A stretch of DNA of 64,000 nucleotides from positions 2,293,501-2,357,500 of the forward strand of contig NC_011146.1 of assembly GCF_000020725.1 (NCBI RefSeq). Reading direction: 5' to 3'. Made by a program: the position numbers and the translations under genes. The stretch is from Citrifermentans bemidjiense Bem. GTDB lineage: Bacteria > Desulfobacterota > Desulfuromonadia > Geobacterales > Geobacteraceae. How positions within the stretch are numbered: position 1 is the first letter of the stretch; every line of letters starts with the position of its first letter. Of the stretch, positions 40,757 through 50,256 are shown piece after piece. Below the pieces are notes generated by a model that worked only from the letters and a program-made list of their open reading frames with translations, made no database searches and was not told where the DNA came from.

Positions 40757-43090
40757 TCAGGTCAGTTTTCGTATCACGTCAATCAAGCCGCTTTGGTCGA
40801 AGCTGCTTTTCACCAGGTAGGCGCTTGCGCCCACGTCGATGCCGCGTTCCCGGTCGACGCGGGATTCGAGCCCAGTCACCAGGATCACCGGCAGGGCGGC
40901 GAACCGGCTGTCGCTTCTGACGGCTGCGGTGAGCTGGAAGCCGTCCATGCGCGGCATCTCCACGTCGGATACCACCACGTCGAACTGCTCGGTTTTAAGC
41001 TGGGTCAGCGCATCCAAGCCGTCGATGGCGGTGCGCACCCGGAACCCCGATGCCTCCAGGATGTTCTTCAAAAGCGTGCGCGAGGTGATGGAATCCTCGG
41101 CTACCAGCACCGAAAGCCGCGCCGCCTGCGCCCGGGGAGCCGGCTCACCCATGGGCTGTGAAGGCGCCTGGTCGGCGAAGGCGGAACGGAACAGGTCGGC
41201 CACGTTCAAGACCGGGACCACTCGGCCGTCGCCGGACACGGTGCCGCCGGCGACGTTTCTCACCCGGGAGAGCTGGCTTCCCAGCGGCTTTAACAGGATC
41301 TCCTGCACCCCGACCACCTGGTCCACGGAGAAGGCGATCCGTCTGTCGGCGGCGCGCAGCACCACGAAGCTCACTACGCGCTCAGGGTCGGCAGGCGCTG
41401 ACAACCCCAAAAGGCGCGAAAGCGGGATCAGGGCCAGCACCTCGCCACCCAAAAGGACCGTGTCGCGGTTCTCCACCCTTTTCACCTGGTCCGGCGCCAC
41501 GCGGCCGCTGGTCTCGACGTTGGCGGCCGGCAGGAAGCAGTCCCGGCCGGCGACCTGCACCTGGAGGGCACGCATCATGGCGAAGGAGAGGGGGAAGTGG
41601 AGGTGGAAGCGGGTTCCCGTCCCCCGTGCGCTCTCCACGGTTACGTGCCCCCCCAGCCTTTCCAGCGCCTCGCGCACGATGGCGAGCCCCACCCCGCGCC
41701 CGGAAATGCTGCTGACGATCTTGCTGGTGGAGACGCCCGATTCGAAGATGAGCTGGAGCAGTTCGTGGTCCGGCGTCAGTTCCAGGGCCTCCCGCGAGGC
41801 GAGCTCCAGCCGTGAAGCCGCTTCCCTTACCTGGGAGAGATCGATGCCGCAGCCGTCGTCGCTCACCGTGAGTTCGGCGCGGTTCGCGTCTTTGAGCTTC
41901 AGCTCTATGCCCAGCTTCCCTTTTTCCGGCTTACCTGCGAGCCTGCGCTCGGCCGGCGTCTCGATGCCGTGGTCGAGCATGTTGCGCACCAGGTGCAAGA
42001 GCGGCTCCTTCAGCTCCGCGAGGATGCGGCGGTCGAGTTCGAGCTCCGTCCCTTCGCAGTTAAGCTCTGCTTCCTTGTCCAGCTGCCGGGCCAGGTCGCG
42101 TACCATCTTGAAAAAGGGCTCCGCCAGGGAGGAGAAGGGGAGCAGGTGCAGTTTCTTCAGCTCGCCAAGAAGCGGATCCACCATGCCGCTCAGCGTCCTG
42201 AGGTTCTTCTCGGCCCCTTTTTCCAGATGGCGCAGCCGTCCTTCCAGCGCCTTCTCGTTCTGCCAACCATGCTCGACCAGCAGGGCCAGCGTTTTCTCCT
42301 GCGGCATCGGCGCCTGCTTGAGCGCCTTTCTCGCCGACTCCATGGCCCGCAAACGCTCGCCGCCGCGCGCGGAAAGCTCGGCGGCAAGGGCTGCCGCTTC
42401 CTCGTGCAGCAAGGCGGCGGAGAGCTTCGCCGAAACGAGCTCCTCGGACTGCAGCAGCAGCGACTCCAAAAGGCGCGCCGAAACCTTGACCGTCTCGTCG
42501 GAGGGGCCGCGCGGCGCGGGGCGTGCTGAGGGCGCGGCAGTTGCAGCCTCTGGGGCATGCGCGGCAGGCTCGGCGCTGGGGGACGCCAGGGGAGGAACCT
42601 TCGGCGCACGCTCCTTTAGCGGCTCGGGGAAGGGCGCCTGGGTAGGCTCTGCTCCCGCGGATGTGTCATGGGGCTCTGCCTGGTCCGCCGCCGCGATCGG
42701 TTCCAAGCCGCCAACGGTAACAGCGGAGGCGGCGTCCGGGGGAGTCAAGCTTTCCCTGGCGCTGGTGATCTCGCCGGCGACGGCGTCGATGTCCCGGTGC
42801 AGGCGGTCGAAAAGGTCGAGGTCGAGGGAGATCTCCCCGCGCTTCAACGACGCCAGGAGGCTTTCCAGCTCCTGGCACCCATGGGCCACGGTGACGAGGT
42901 TCACCGCGTGAGCCGCCCCCTTGAGGGTATGCGCGCGCCGCAAGACGCTCTCGACCAGGCGCGCCTGCTCAGCCTTGTCGTTTTCGCGCTCGAGGGCGAC
43001 CAGGAGCGTGGCGAGGGCGCCTATGTGCTCCTGCGCCTCCAGCTCGAAGGTCTCCAGCAATTCCCTCATCAGGGCTTCTGTGTCACCCAT
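40757..43090 (-). CDS. cheA: Hybrid CheA histidine kinase with C-terminal receiver
   Basis: 777 residues from ATG at 43090. In order: Hpt (His54 in RRAHTLKGAAHAV), a Pro/Ala-rich linker (about 110-210), a dimerisation helix pair, HATPase (LLHLVRNMLDHGIETPAERR, VSDDGCGID, SGRGVGLAIVREALERLGG), a CheW-like domain (about 530-640) and a receiver (about 655-777, DVVVSDVEMPRMDG). There is no CheY-binding P2 domain. This Hpt-kinase-CheW-REC plan is that of WspE/FrzE-type kinases, not the flagellar CheA. Confidence 0.94.
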   Translation of the reverse strand: MGDTEALMRELLETFELEAQEHIGALATLLVALERENDKAEQARLVESVLRRAHTLKGAAHAVNLVTVAHGCQELESLLASLKRGEISLDLDLFDRLHRDIDAVAGEITSARESLTPPDAASAVTVGGLEPIAAADQAEPHDTSAGAEPTQAPFPEPLKERAPKVPPLASPSAEPAAHAPEAATAAPSARPAPRGPSDETVKVSARLLESLLLQSEELVSAKLSAALLHEEAAALAAELSARGGERLRAMESARKALKQAPMPQEKTLALLVEHGWQNEKALEGRLRHLEKGAEKNLRTLSGMVDPLLGELKKLHLLPFSSLAEPFFKMVRDLARQLDKEAELNCEGTELELDRRILAELKEPLLHLVRNMLDHGIETPAERRLAGKPEKGKLGIELKLKDANRAELTVSDDGCGIDLSQVREAASRLELASREALELTPDHELLQLIFESGVSTSKIVSSISGRGVGLAIVREALERLGGHVTVESARGTGTRFHLHFPLSFAMMRALQVQVAGRDCFLPAANVETSGRVAPDQVKRVENRDTVLLGGEVLALIPLSRLLGLSAPADPERVVSFVVLRAADRRIAFSVDQVVGVQEILLKPLGSQLSRVRNVAGGTVSGDGRVVPVLNVADLFRSAFADQAPSQPMGEPAPRAQAARLSVLVAEDSITSRTLLKNILEASGFRVRTAIDGLDALTQLKTEQFDVVVSDVEMPRMDGFQLTAAVRSDSRFAALPVILVTGLESRVDRERGIDVGASAYLVKSSFDQSGLIDVIRKLT

Positions 43091-43145
43091 GCCGTTTCTT
43101 TCCTTTGGTTTCCTGGCATTCCCTGCGGCTTCACCCACCCCCCGT

Positions 43146-43170
43146 CCCCCTCCCGTCAAGGGAGGGGGGG
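43146..43170. repeat. GC-rich REP-like palindrome between mcp and cheA
   Basis: CCCCCTCCCGTCAAGGGAGG and following G-run; a loop variant (GTCAA) of the family. It sits inside the operon between two genes transcribed together, so it is not simply a terminator. Confidence 0.75.
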
Positions 43171-43214
43171 ATCCCCGGAATCTTTCGTAGTACCGCGGGG
43201 AAGGGGGGCGGAGC

Positions 43215-45071
43215 TTATGCCACCTTATACCCGCTTACCAGCTCTTGGAGCTTCTGGTTCAGTTCGTAGAGGTTACGGGCCGCCGCCTCGATCTGGCGCG
43301 AACCCTCGACGTTCTGGTCGCTCGCCTGATTGATGCTGTGGATGGCGATGGCGATCTGGTCCATGCCGATCGCCTGCTCCTGGGTGGAGGTGACGATCTG
43401 CAGCGTGGCGTTGGAGGATTCCTCGATGCTGGAGGCGAGCACGCGGATCGACTCGCCCGCTTCGCCGGACTGCTTCACGCCTGCCTCGACGGCCTTGCTC
43501 CCCTGTTCGGTGGCGAGGACCGCAGCGGTGGTCGCCTTCTGGATCTGTCCGATGATGCTCCTGACCTGCGAGGTCGCCTGTTTCGACTGGGTGGCCAGGT
43601 TCTTCACCTCCTGGGCCACGACGGCGAATCCCTTGCCGTGCTCGCCGGCTTTGGCCGCCTCGATGGCGGCGTTCACCGCAAGGAGGTTCGATTGTTCGGC
43701 GAGGTCGGCCACGGTGGCGATGATCTCGCCGATGGCCTGGCTCTGCTCGCTCAAATTGACGATGCGCTCAGCGATGAAGCCCATGCGCTCGTCGATCCCC
43801 TGCATGCCGTCGATGGCGCTGGATACCGACTCGCGCCCCTCCTTGGCGACCTGCACCGCGCGGTTGGCGCTCTCGTAGACCTGCCTCGACTTTTGCGAGG
43901 TGAGGTCGGTGGTCTGGCGGATCTCCTGCACCGTGGCGTTGGTCTCGGAGATGGAGGTCGCGGTCTGGGCGGAACTGGAGGCGAGCTGGCTCACCGTGGT
44001 CATGATCTCGGCGGCCGACCCGGCCAGGACGTTCACCACCGCTCGGATCTCCAGGCTCAACTCCCGAAGGTTCCGGGTCATCTGGCTGAAGGAGTTGCCG
44101 AGCCGGTCCTTGGGGGAGGCGGGGACTACGTCGATGGTGAGGTCCCCCGAGGCGATGCGGTCGGCGCTGGCGGCAAGCCTTTTCAGCGACGCCACCATGT
44201 TCGACATGGCCAGGCCGAAGACGTCCCGCTCCGAGGCCGGGATAACCTCGGTGTCCAGGTCTCCCAGAGCGATCTGGTTCGCTGTCTCTCCCATCCGGCG
44301 CAGCGACAGCACCATCTTCTCCATGGCGCGCAGCAGCTGCCCGAGTTCGTCGCCGGCGTCGCTGTGGATCTCCACCGACACGTCCCCCTGGGAGAGTCTT
44401 TCCGCGGCCTGCACCGCCTGGTCCAGCGGAGCGGTGATGGAGGATGTGATGGCGAACGCGGTCCAGACGGCAAGAGCTCCGGCCAAAAGCACCAGGATCG
44501 CGGTGACGGCGAAGATGGTGCGCTGGTTTTTCTGCGATTCCTCAACGAAGCTATCTGCCTTGCTGGTGGCGAACTTAAGCACCTCGTTCACCTGGGCGTC
44601 GATCCCCGCGACCATGCGCCTCGCGTAGTTCTTGTGGAAGGCGACCGACTCGGCGATCTTCCCCTGGCGTACCAGTTCAATGGTATGCGCGCGCACCTGT
44701 TTCCACTTGTCCATCGACTCCTTGATCTGGTCGATCTTCCCCTTGTCGCCGAGGAAGCGCTCCCTGACCAGGGCGAGGTCGCGGTAGACGATCCTTTCGC
44801 TGGCTTCGATATCAGCGAGCGACGCTTCCAGATCCTCGGCGTCCCGGGCGTAGAGCACCACGTCCTTCATGGACCTGTGCATCCTCACCACGTTGGCGTC
44901 GACCGAGCGTATGGCGTTGGTGACGGTGAAGGGGTGTTCGTGGAACTCGGTCATCAGATCTCCCTGAGCCTTCAGGTTCTTCAGGGAGAGCGCCCCGATC
45001 AGCACCAGGAAGAAGACGAGCGCGCCAAAGCCGGCGATGAGCCTGGAGCGGATTTTCAGATTGTTCAGCAT
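43215..45071 (-). CDS. Methyl-accepting chemotaxis protein
   Basis: About 618 residues from ATG 45071 (an in-frame ATG at 45095 is also possible). TM1 near residues 12-32, a four-helix-bundle periplasmic sensor domain (about 33-185), TM2 ([21 protein letters not shown]), then HAMP plus a further HAMP-like segment (about 205-320). The long signalling coiled coil has its tip at [31 protein letters not shown]. It has no C-terminal CheR-tethering pentapeptide. Single receptor of this operon; ligand unknown. Confidence 0.93.
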   Translation of the reverse strand: MLNNLKIRSRLIAGFGALVFFLVLIGALSLKNLKAQGDLMTEFHEHPFTVTNAIRSVDANVVRMHRSMKDVVLYARDAEDLEASLADIEASERIVYRDLALVRERFLGDKGKIDQIKESMDKWKQVRAHTIELVRQGKIAESVAFHKNYARRMVAGIDAQVNEVLKFATSKADSFVEESQKNQRTIFAVTAILVLLAGALAVWTAFAITSSITAPLDQAVQAAERLSQGDVSVEIHSDAGDELGQLLRAMEKMVLSLRRMGETANQIALGDLDTEVIPASERDVFGLAMSNMVASLKRLAASADRIASGDLTIDVVPASPKDRLGNSFSQMTRNLRELSLEIRAVVNVLAGSAAEIMTTVSQLASSSAQTATSISETNATVQEIRQTTDLTSQKSRQVYESANRAVQVAKEGRESVSSAIDGMQGIDERMGFIAERIVNLSEQSQAIGEIIATVADLAEQSNLLAVNAAIEAAKAGEHGKGFAVVAQEVKNLATQSKQATSQVRSIIGQIQKATTAAVLATEQGSKAVEAGVKQSGEAGESIRVLASSIEESSNATLQIVTSTQEQAIGMDQIAIAIHSINQASDQNVEGSRQIEAAARNLYELNQKLQELVSGYKVA

Positions 45072-45138
45072 GGAACCCCCGTTGGTTGCTTTCATAAAGT
45101 TTCCTGCTTTGATCATTTTCCTGTCGGCAGTAGGCTAG

Positions 45139-45243
45139 CTCCCCCCCTCCCTTGACGGGAGGGGGCCGGGGGGTGGGTGAACTAGCCCGCAGCACAAAGG
45201 TTGCACCTACCCCCACCCCCTAACCCCCGCTAGGGGAGGGGGA
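45139..45243. repeat. Two GC-rich REP-like palindromes upstream of mcp
   Basis: CCCCCCCTCCCTTGACGGGA with its G-run (45139-45170) and CCCCCGCTAGGGGAGGGGG (about 45222-45242). The two hairpins lie in the 190-nt gap between cheW and mcp and may set relative expression. Confidence 0.72.
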
Positions 45244-45262
45244 CTTATTCCGATCCGGCTCT

Positions 45263-45865
45263 TTAAGCCACCTCTTCGTGCACCACTATCCTCGCATCGG
45301 TCATGATCTTCCCCAGGTCCAGCAGGGCGAGCCGTTCCGCCGAGACACCCGCCACGAACTCCTCCCTGATGCCGGTGAAGGTCTCCGGGGTGGGCTTCAA
45401 GGATGCCTTGTCGAGCGAGCGCATCCCCACGATGGCGTCGGCCAGGATTCCGAACTCCATGCTGCCGTTACTCACCAGGACGACCCGGTTCAAGTCGGAG
45501 AGGCCGATGGCGGGCAGGTCGAAGAAGCGCCGCAGGTCGATGATGGAGACGATGCGGCCGCGCAGGTTGGTGACCCCGAGCACGAAAGGAGGCGTGCTGA
45601 AAAGCGGGGTGAAGTCGCCAAGCGGCAGCGTCTCCAGGACGTAGGCCGATTCGACCGCGTAGCTTTCGCCGGACAGAACGAAGACAAGGGCGTCAATGCT
45701 TTCGGCGGACTCCCGGTCCTTTTCAGGTCTTTGTGCTAGAAGGCGCGCACGCTCGCGGAGGACGGCTTGCTCCTTTTCGGGGGTGATGGCGCCTCCCCCC
45801 GCCGCGGCGAAGGCTTTCTCCTGGCGTTTGATCAGGTCGTCCCAGTCTATCTTGCCCGCTGCCAT
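45263..45865 (-). CDS. cheW: CheW-type coupling protein with N-terminal extension
   Basis: 200 residues. The CheW fold (about 55-195) shows SIDALVFVLSGESYAVES, FVLGVTNLRGRIVSIIDLRRFF and MEFGILADAIVGM. A 50-residue charged N-terminal extension precedes it, as in WspD. It links receptor and kinase. Second of two CheW proteins in the operon. Confidence 0.9.
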   Translation of the reverse strand: MAAGKIDWDDLIKRQEKAFAAAGGGAITPEKEQAVLRERARLLAQRPEKDRESAESIDALVFVLSGESYAVESAYVLETLPLGDFTPLFSTPPFVLGVTNLRGRIVSIIDLRRFFDLPAIGLSDLNRVVLVSNGSMEFGILADAIVGMRSLDKASLKPTPETFTGIREEFVAGVSAERLALLDLGKIMTDARIVVHEEVA

Positions 45866-45919
45866 GGGTGTTTCTCCTTGACTACTTGAAGCTCTCGGCC
45901 CTGTTTTGCCGCACCTTCG

Positions 45920-47365
45920 TTAGGCGATGTCGCTGATCAGCTGCATCAGCCTTCCCGCAGTCATCCCCTCTGCCTCCGGCAGCACCTCGTGGGGGTCGCG
46001 CCGCTGCAAAAGGCGCAGCGCGTTGGCGAAGCTCTGTTCCGCTTCCCTTAGTTCCCCGCGCTGCCGGCAGAGGTTTCCCAGGGCAAACCAACCCAGCAGG
46101 AAGTCGTGATCGACGTAGAGCGCGTTTCTGAGCGATCTCACCGCTCCCTCGCCGTCCCCCTGCTGCTCCAGGATGATGGACAGGAGGTAATGGTTGGGTG
46201 CGCTGAGCCGGTCCAGCGCCACGGCGGCTTCGCAGCAGTCGCGAGCGGGGTCGAAACGGCCGATGTTGGCATAGGAGCGCGCCGCGAGCGCCAGCGCTTC
46301 GGCCTTGTCTGCGCTTGCCGGGGTGCTCATCGCCATCCGCGCCGCTTCCTCGTAATTCCCGGCGCTGTAAAGCGCAAAGGCCCGCTCCAGGGGCGACTCT
46401 GCTTCGGCGGCTGCCTCGTCTTTCCGCGCGCTTCCCGGCTCCGCGCCTTCGGACCAAAGCTGCGCGGAAAAAGGGGAGGGGGCGGCCACGGCAGGTCCGG
46501 ACAGCGCCGAGAGTTGCGCTTTGGCCGGGAGAGGGCGCTTTTGCAGCACCAGGGTGCCGTCGCAGTGCAGGCAGGTAAAACCCTCAAGCGCCTGGTGGTC
46601 CACCTCCGTCGGCCCCAGGAAGAGCCAGCCGCCGTCGTTGAGAGCTGCGTGCAGTCTCGCGACCGTCTCCCGTATCTGCTCCGGATGAAAGTAAAGCATC
46701 ACGTTGCGGCAGAAGATGAAGTCCATCCCTTGGGCCTGCGACCATGTCTTTTCCCCGGGATCGACCAAGTTCAGATGCGCGAAGCGCACCATCTTGCGGA
46801 TATGCGGCTCGATCTGGTAGTTCCCGTCAGGGAGCTGGGTGAAGTAATTCATGAGCCACCCCGGCGCGTTCCGGAAGGACCATTTGCTGTAGGTTCCGCA
46901 TCGGGCCCGCTCCAACGCCTGGGGGTTGATGTCGGTTCCGAGCAGGGTCACCTTCCAGTCGGCCAGGTCGGCCAGGGCACGGGTAAGCAGTATGGCGATC
47001 GAGTACGGCTCCTCTCCGGAGGAACAGCCGGCGCTCCAGATCTTGAGGCTTTTGTCCGAACCTTTGGCCGCCAAGAGCTTAGGGAGCAGATGCTGCTGGA
47101 AGGCCCGGTAGCTCTTGGGGTCGCGCAGAAAATAGGTCTCGCCGATGGTGAGCGCCAGGGCCAGCGCCTTGGTCTGCTCCAGGGAGAGCGGCTGCGACAT
47201 GAGCCAGTGCAGGTAGCCGTCCAGTTCCTCCCAGCCCGCATCCTTCGCCAGCGGCGCCATCTTCCGGGCCAACTCAGCCAGACGCTCGGGCGGAAAGTGG
47301 AGCCCCAGCTTTGTCGTCACCATGTGGGCGAACTTATGCATTGCCTCGTTGCTGTGCGCGCTCAC
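45920..47365 (-). CDS. cheR: CheR methyltransferase with TPR domain
   Basis: 481 residues. The CheR all-alpha N-domain (1-70), GETYFLRDPKSYRAF, the SAM site WSAGCSSGEEPYSIAIL (about 110-126), and FIFCRNVMLYFHPEQIRETV. After a linker (about 275-330) come three or four TPR-like repeats (about 335-465, LERAFALYSAGNYEEAARMA and LGWFALGNLCRQRGELREAE). The WspC/FrzF-type architecture. GTG start overlapping the cheW stop by 4 nt. Confidence 0.93.
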   Translation of the reverse strand: MSAHSNEAMHKFAHMVTTKLGLHFPPERLAELARKMAPLAKDAGWEELDGYLHWLMSQPLSLEQTKALALALTIGETYFLRDPKSYRAFQQHLLPKLLAAKGSDKSLKIWSAGCSSGEEPYSIAILLTRALADLADWKVTLLGTDINPQALERARCGTYSKWSFRNAPGWLMNYFTQLPDGNYQIEPHIRKMVRFAHLNLVDPGEKTWSQAQGMDFIFCRNVMLYFHPEQIRETVARLHAALNDGGWLFLGPTEVDHQALEGFTCLHCDGTLVLQKRPLPAKAQLSALSGPAVAAPSPFSAQLWSEGAEPGSARKDEAAAEAESPLERAFALYSAGNYEEAARMAMSTPASADKAEALALAARSYANIGRFDPARDCCEAAVALDRLSAPNHYLLSIILEQQGDGEGAVRSLRNALYVDHDFLLGWFALGNLCRQRGELREAEQSFANALRLLQRRDPHEVLPEAEGMTAGRLMQLISDIA

Positions 47366-47823
47366 GTCAGGGCCTTTGCGATCTGCTGCTCCTCGTCGGG
47401 GAAGAGCAGGGTGTCGAGGTCGTGGATCAGCACCAGCCCACCCTCGTTCCTCGTCACTCCGGAGAGGTAGTCGGTCCCTCGCACGATGTCTTCAGGCTCC
47501 ACCACGGCATCCGGGTCGAGTTGCACTACCTCCTGGGTGTTGTCCACGGCCAGCGCCACCGGGAAGTTCGAAGTGCGGACGACAAGGAACTGATCGTCGC
47601 AGCCGATGGGGCGCTCCGGCAGGCGAAAGCGTTTCCTGAGGTTGATGACGGGAATGATCTCCCCCTGGAGGTCCAATATCCCCAGTACGATTTCCGGGGC
47701 CTTGGGCAGGGGAGTGAGGGCCGCAGCGCGTACTACCCTGACCACAGCGGACACTGGCAGTGCGTAGCGTTGCCCTTCTAAGGCAAAGATAAGTAGGTGA
47801 GTTGAAACGATCGCTCCCTCCAT
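47362..47823 (-). CDS. cheW: CheW-type coupling protein
   Basis: 153 residues, a minimal CheW (LIFALEGQRYALPVSAVVRV, IVLGILDLQGEIIPVINLRKRF). First gene of the chemosensory operon; the promoter should lie in the 330-nt gap upstream. Equivalent to WspB. Confidence 0.9.
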   Translation of the reverse strand: MEGAIVSTHLLIFALEGQRYALPVSAVVRVVRAAALTPLPKAPEIVLGILDLQGEIIPVINLRKRFRLPERPIGCDDQFLVVRTSNFPVALAVDNTQEVVQLDPDAVVEPEDIVRGTDYLSGVTRNEGGLVLIHDLDTLLFPDEEQQIAKALT

Positions 47824-48157
47824 TAAAACCGCAACGTGACGCCGCCCATTAATTTACCTCGACAATGCGCCCTGTTCAAGCTGATAAATGCGCCACTGGC
47901 CTATATTCACGGTTTTTTTTGCTTGCGGGACGCGTTCGGGCGCGCTGGGGAGAGCGTGCTCGATGCCGCCGGCTATAAGAGAGCACGAAAACCATCCCTG
48001 CAGACGGAATCGGGCGCCGGCTTGCAAATAGAAAATGCGCCGGATAGTATTTGAGCGATTTAATTATTGGTTGGGGGGGCGGGTGAGTGCTAAGGGCGCG
48101 GCACCTGGGTCGTTTGGGCAAGGGAATAGAAGATAATGCGTCGAAGGAGGAATCCCC
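47824..48157. other. Divergent intergenic region
   Basis: 334 nt between the chemosensory operon (-) and a small conserved gene (+). It contains an AT-rich core (about 48050-48072) and several GC-rich inverted words (GCCGGC), but no clear sigma-70 or sigma-54 promoter or known riboswitch could be recognised. Short frames here look spurious. Confidence 0.5.
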
Positions 48158-48436
48158 ATGCATGAGATCGGTGCCATGATCACCAAGAGACTGAAGGAAG
48201 CCCTCCCCGAAGCGAAGGTTCTCTGGGAGAGGGAGCCTCCCCCCGACGGGCTCCGTGGAGGGGTCTTGAGCGCGGAGCTGAAAAACAGGAAATTCACCAT
48301 GCAGTTCGCCGGCCCTGCCCAGGAGGTGGTCGCCGAGAGCCTGGAGCTCTCACTGGTGGAGCAGGTGGTCGACGACTTCCTCGATTTCTTCGCGAGGTCG
48401 ATCTATCCCAAAGAGAAGTTCACCAGGATCATCTAG
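48158..48436 (+). CDS. Small conserved hypothetical protein
   Basis: 92 residues with GAAGGAGG upstream. Soluble, beginning MHEIGAMITKRLKEALPEAK and ending DFFARSIYPKEKFTRII, predicted alpha/beta. The 3' end overlaps the convergent acpH gene by 4 nt. No family recognised. Confidence 0.72.
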   Translation: MHEIGAMITKRLKEALPEAKVLWEREPPPDGLRGGVLSAELKNRKFTMQFAGPAQEVVAESLELSLVEQVVDDFLDFFARSIYPKEKFTRII

Positions 48437-49023
48437 GCGGGCGGGACCGCACTTCTGATCTCCTCGGCATAGGCGCGCACCGTCGGGAGAAAGGAGCGGA
48501 AATCCTCTTGCAATGAAAAGTAGTGGCGGGTAAGCTCCTCTCCGCCTTCCGCCAGCGGGTTCTGCCTGGCGATCCTCCTGGACATGCGGGCAAGAGCTTT
48601 CCCCACCCCTTCGACGCTCAAATACGAGGGGATCATGTTCTCGAAGATGACCGGTACAAGGTCCTGCAGCCGTTCGGGAAGGTGGCGGCGGTTTCCCTCC
48701 ACCGCATGGCGCGCGCGCTTAAGGAAACGCGGCAGCGGCTCCTCAGTCAGGCTCTCCCAGTTCGTGGCGAGGAAATGGTCGTAGTAAAGGTCCACCAGGA
48801 TGCCGCGGTAGAGTCCGAAGTGGGGTGAGAGCGTCTGTCTGCTGCGGGTGAAATGCGGATCGTTCTGTGCGAAGGAGTCGATGCGCCGGTGCAGTTGGAT
48901 GCCGCGGGTGAGGGAAGGGGGGAAACGCCCGTCGAGCGGCCCTTTGACGAAGTCGCCCATGAAGTTTCCGGTGAGGATGCCGGGGTCGTCCCCGGAAAGG
49001 TAGAGATGGAACAGGTAGTTCAT
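48433..49023 (-). CDS. acpH: Acyl carrier protein phosphodiesterase family protein
   Basis: 196 residues from ATG 49023. AcpH signature MNYLFHLYLSGDDPGILTGNFMGDFVKG, then GIQLHRRIDSFAQNDPHF and GILVDLYYDHFLA with the HD-like metal ligands. Removes the phosphopantetheine arm from ACP. Length close to the E. coli enzyme (193). Divergent from the ADP-ribosylglycohydrolase gene, 45 nt away. Confidence 0.9.
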   Translation of the reverse strand: MNYLFHLYLSGDDPGILTGNFMGDFVKGPLDGRFPPSLTRGIQLHRRIDSFAQNDPHFTRSRQTLSPHFGLYRGILVDLYYDHFLATNWESLTEEPLPRFLKRARHAVEGNRRHLPERLQDLVPVIFENMIPSYLSVEGVGKALARMSRRIARQNPLAEGGEELTRHYFSLQEDFRSFLPTVRAYAEEIRSAVPPA

Positions 49024-49068
49024 GGCTGTGCATGATAACAGAAACAAAAGCGGCAAGGGGGCTAAAAG

Positions 49069-49890
49069 ATGCTGGGAGCGCTAACGGGGGACATAGTCGG
49101 CTCCATCTACGAATGGAACAACATCAAGACCACTGTGTTCCCGCTATTCCAGAAGGAGTGCCGTTTCACCGACGACTCCGTGCTGACGGTGGCGCTCGCC
49201 GAGTCGATTCTAACCGGCGAGCCTTACGCGGCCCTGATGAGGCGCTATTGCCGCCGGTATCCCGACGCGGGGTACGGCGGAAAATTCCTTAGCTGGGCGC
49301 AAAGCGACGACGCCCCGGCCTACCAAAGCTACGGCAACGGCTCCGCCATGCGCATCAGCCCCGCCGGGTGGGCCTTCGACAACCTGGACCAGGTGCTGCA
49401 AAAGGCAAAGGAATACAGCGCGGTCACCCACGACCATCCGGAAGGGGTCAAAGGGGCGCAGGCGACCGCGGCCTCTATTTATTTAGCGCGCAGCGGCGCC
49501 GCGAAAAAGGAGATAGAGACCTTCGTCGCCGGGCGTTTCGGCTACGACCTGTCGCGCAGCTGCGACGAGATCCGCCCCGGGTACAGTTTCGACGTCACCT
49601 GCCAGGGGACGGTACCCCAGGCCCTGACCGCCTTCCTGGAATCTACCGATTTCGAGAGCGCGATCCGGCTCGCCATCTCTCTCGGCGGCGACTCCGACAC
49701 CTTGGCGGCCATCACCGGCGGCATCGCCCAGGCGTATTACGGCGGGGTTCCCGCTGCCATTGCCGCAGAGACCCTGCGCTTTCTCGACGAGCCGCTGCGG
49801 AAGGTGACCCTGGAGTTCGAGGCACGGTTCGTTTCCGGCAGGACCGATCAAAAAAAAGGGGACAGGCTACTTTTTGATTTCAAAAAGTAG
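49069..49890 (+). CDS. ADP-ribosylglycohydrolase family protein
   Basis: 273 residues. Di-metal ARH motifs: GALTGDIVGSIYE, RFTDDSVLTVALAE (TDD), YGNGSAMRISPAGW and the C-terminal GGDSDTLAAITGGIAQAYYG. Cleaves ADP-ribose from proteins or related substrates. The last 12 or so residues (KKGDRLLFDFKK) are encoded by one arm of a perfect 22-bp hairpin repeat, which also supplies the stop codon. The natural C-terminus was probably shorter. Confidence 0.92.
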   Translation: MLGALTGDIVGSIYEWNNIKTTVFPLFQKECRFTDDSVLTVALAESILTGEPYAALMRRYCRRYPDAGYGGKFLSWAQSDDAPAYQSYGNGSAMRISPAGWAFDNLDQVLQKAKEYSAVTHDHPEGVKGAQATAASIYLARSGAAKKEIETFVAGRFGYDLSRSCDEIRPGYSFDVTCQGTVPQALTAFLESTDFESAIRLAISLGGDSDTLAAITGGIAQAYYGGVPAAIAAETLRFLDEPLRKVTLEFEARFVSGRTDQKKGDRLLFDFKK

Positions 49891-49903
49891 CCTGTCCCCT
49901 TTT
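49854..49903. repeat. Perfect 22-bp hairpin (ggggacaggctac family)
   Basis: AAAAGGGGACAGGCTACTTTTT (one 22-nt arm, 49854-49875), loop GATTTC, then its exact complement (49882-49903). It lies between convergent genes and should terminate both. A related half with GGGGAC...GTCCCC is at 51263-51292. Confidence 0.92.
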
Positions 49904-49925
49904 CCTCTCAGTGTCCCGAACGGCT

Positions 49926-50159
49926 CTACGCTCCGGCTTTTTCCCGCTCCCATTTCTGCATGGCCGTCTTGTAGTCGTCCTGCATCTCGTCCACTATCAG
50001 ATAAGTCGGCATGGCCTCGATCGACGCTGCTTCGCTGCCGCTTTCCGGCAGGCCGTCGGCGCTCTCGTCCAGGCACGCCTCCGGCAGGGTCGCGGTAAGG
50101 AGTTCGATGATCTGGTCCAACCGGTTCAGCAATTCCTTCTTGAAGGTCTCGTCGTCCAT
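49926..50159 (-). CDS. Small acidic hypothetical protein
   Basis: 77 residues from ATG 50159. The N-terminal helix MDDETFKKELLNRLDQIIEL and the C-terminal YLIVDEMQDDYKTAMQKWE are predicted helical. No family recognised. Convergent with the ADP-ribosylglycohydrolase gene. Confidence 0.55.
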   Translation of the reverse strand: MDDETFKKELLNRLDQIIELLTATLPEACLDESADGLPESGSEAASIEAMPTYLIVDEMQDDYKTAMQKWEREKAGA

Positions 50160-50256
50160 GTCCTCGTCCCCGTTTAGTTGCAAGCTTCGAAGATTTCCGG
50201 AAGCGAGTATATCGCATCACCCCGGCTCATCCAGCGGCGGCCGGTCTGCGGCTCTC

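Noticed and set aside
47824..48157. Possible c-di-GMP riboswitch before the chemosensory operon
   Set aside because: Read on both strands for the GEMM-type conserved words; none was found in a workable arrangement.
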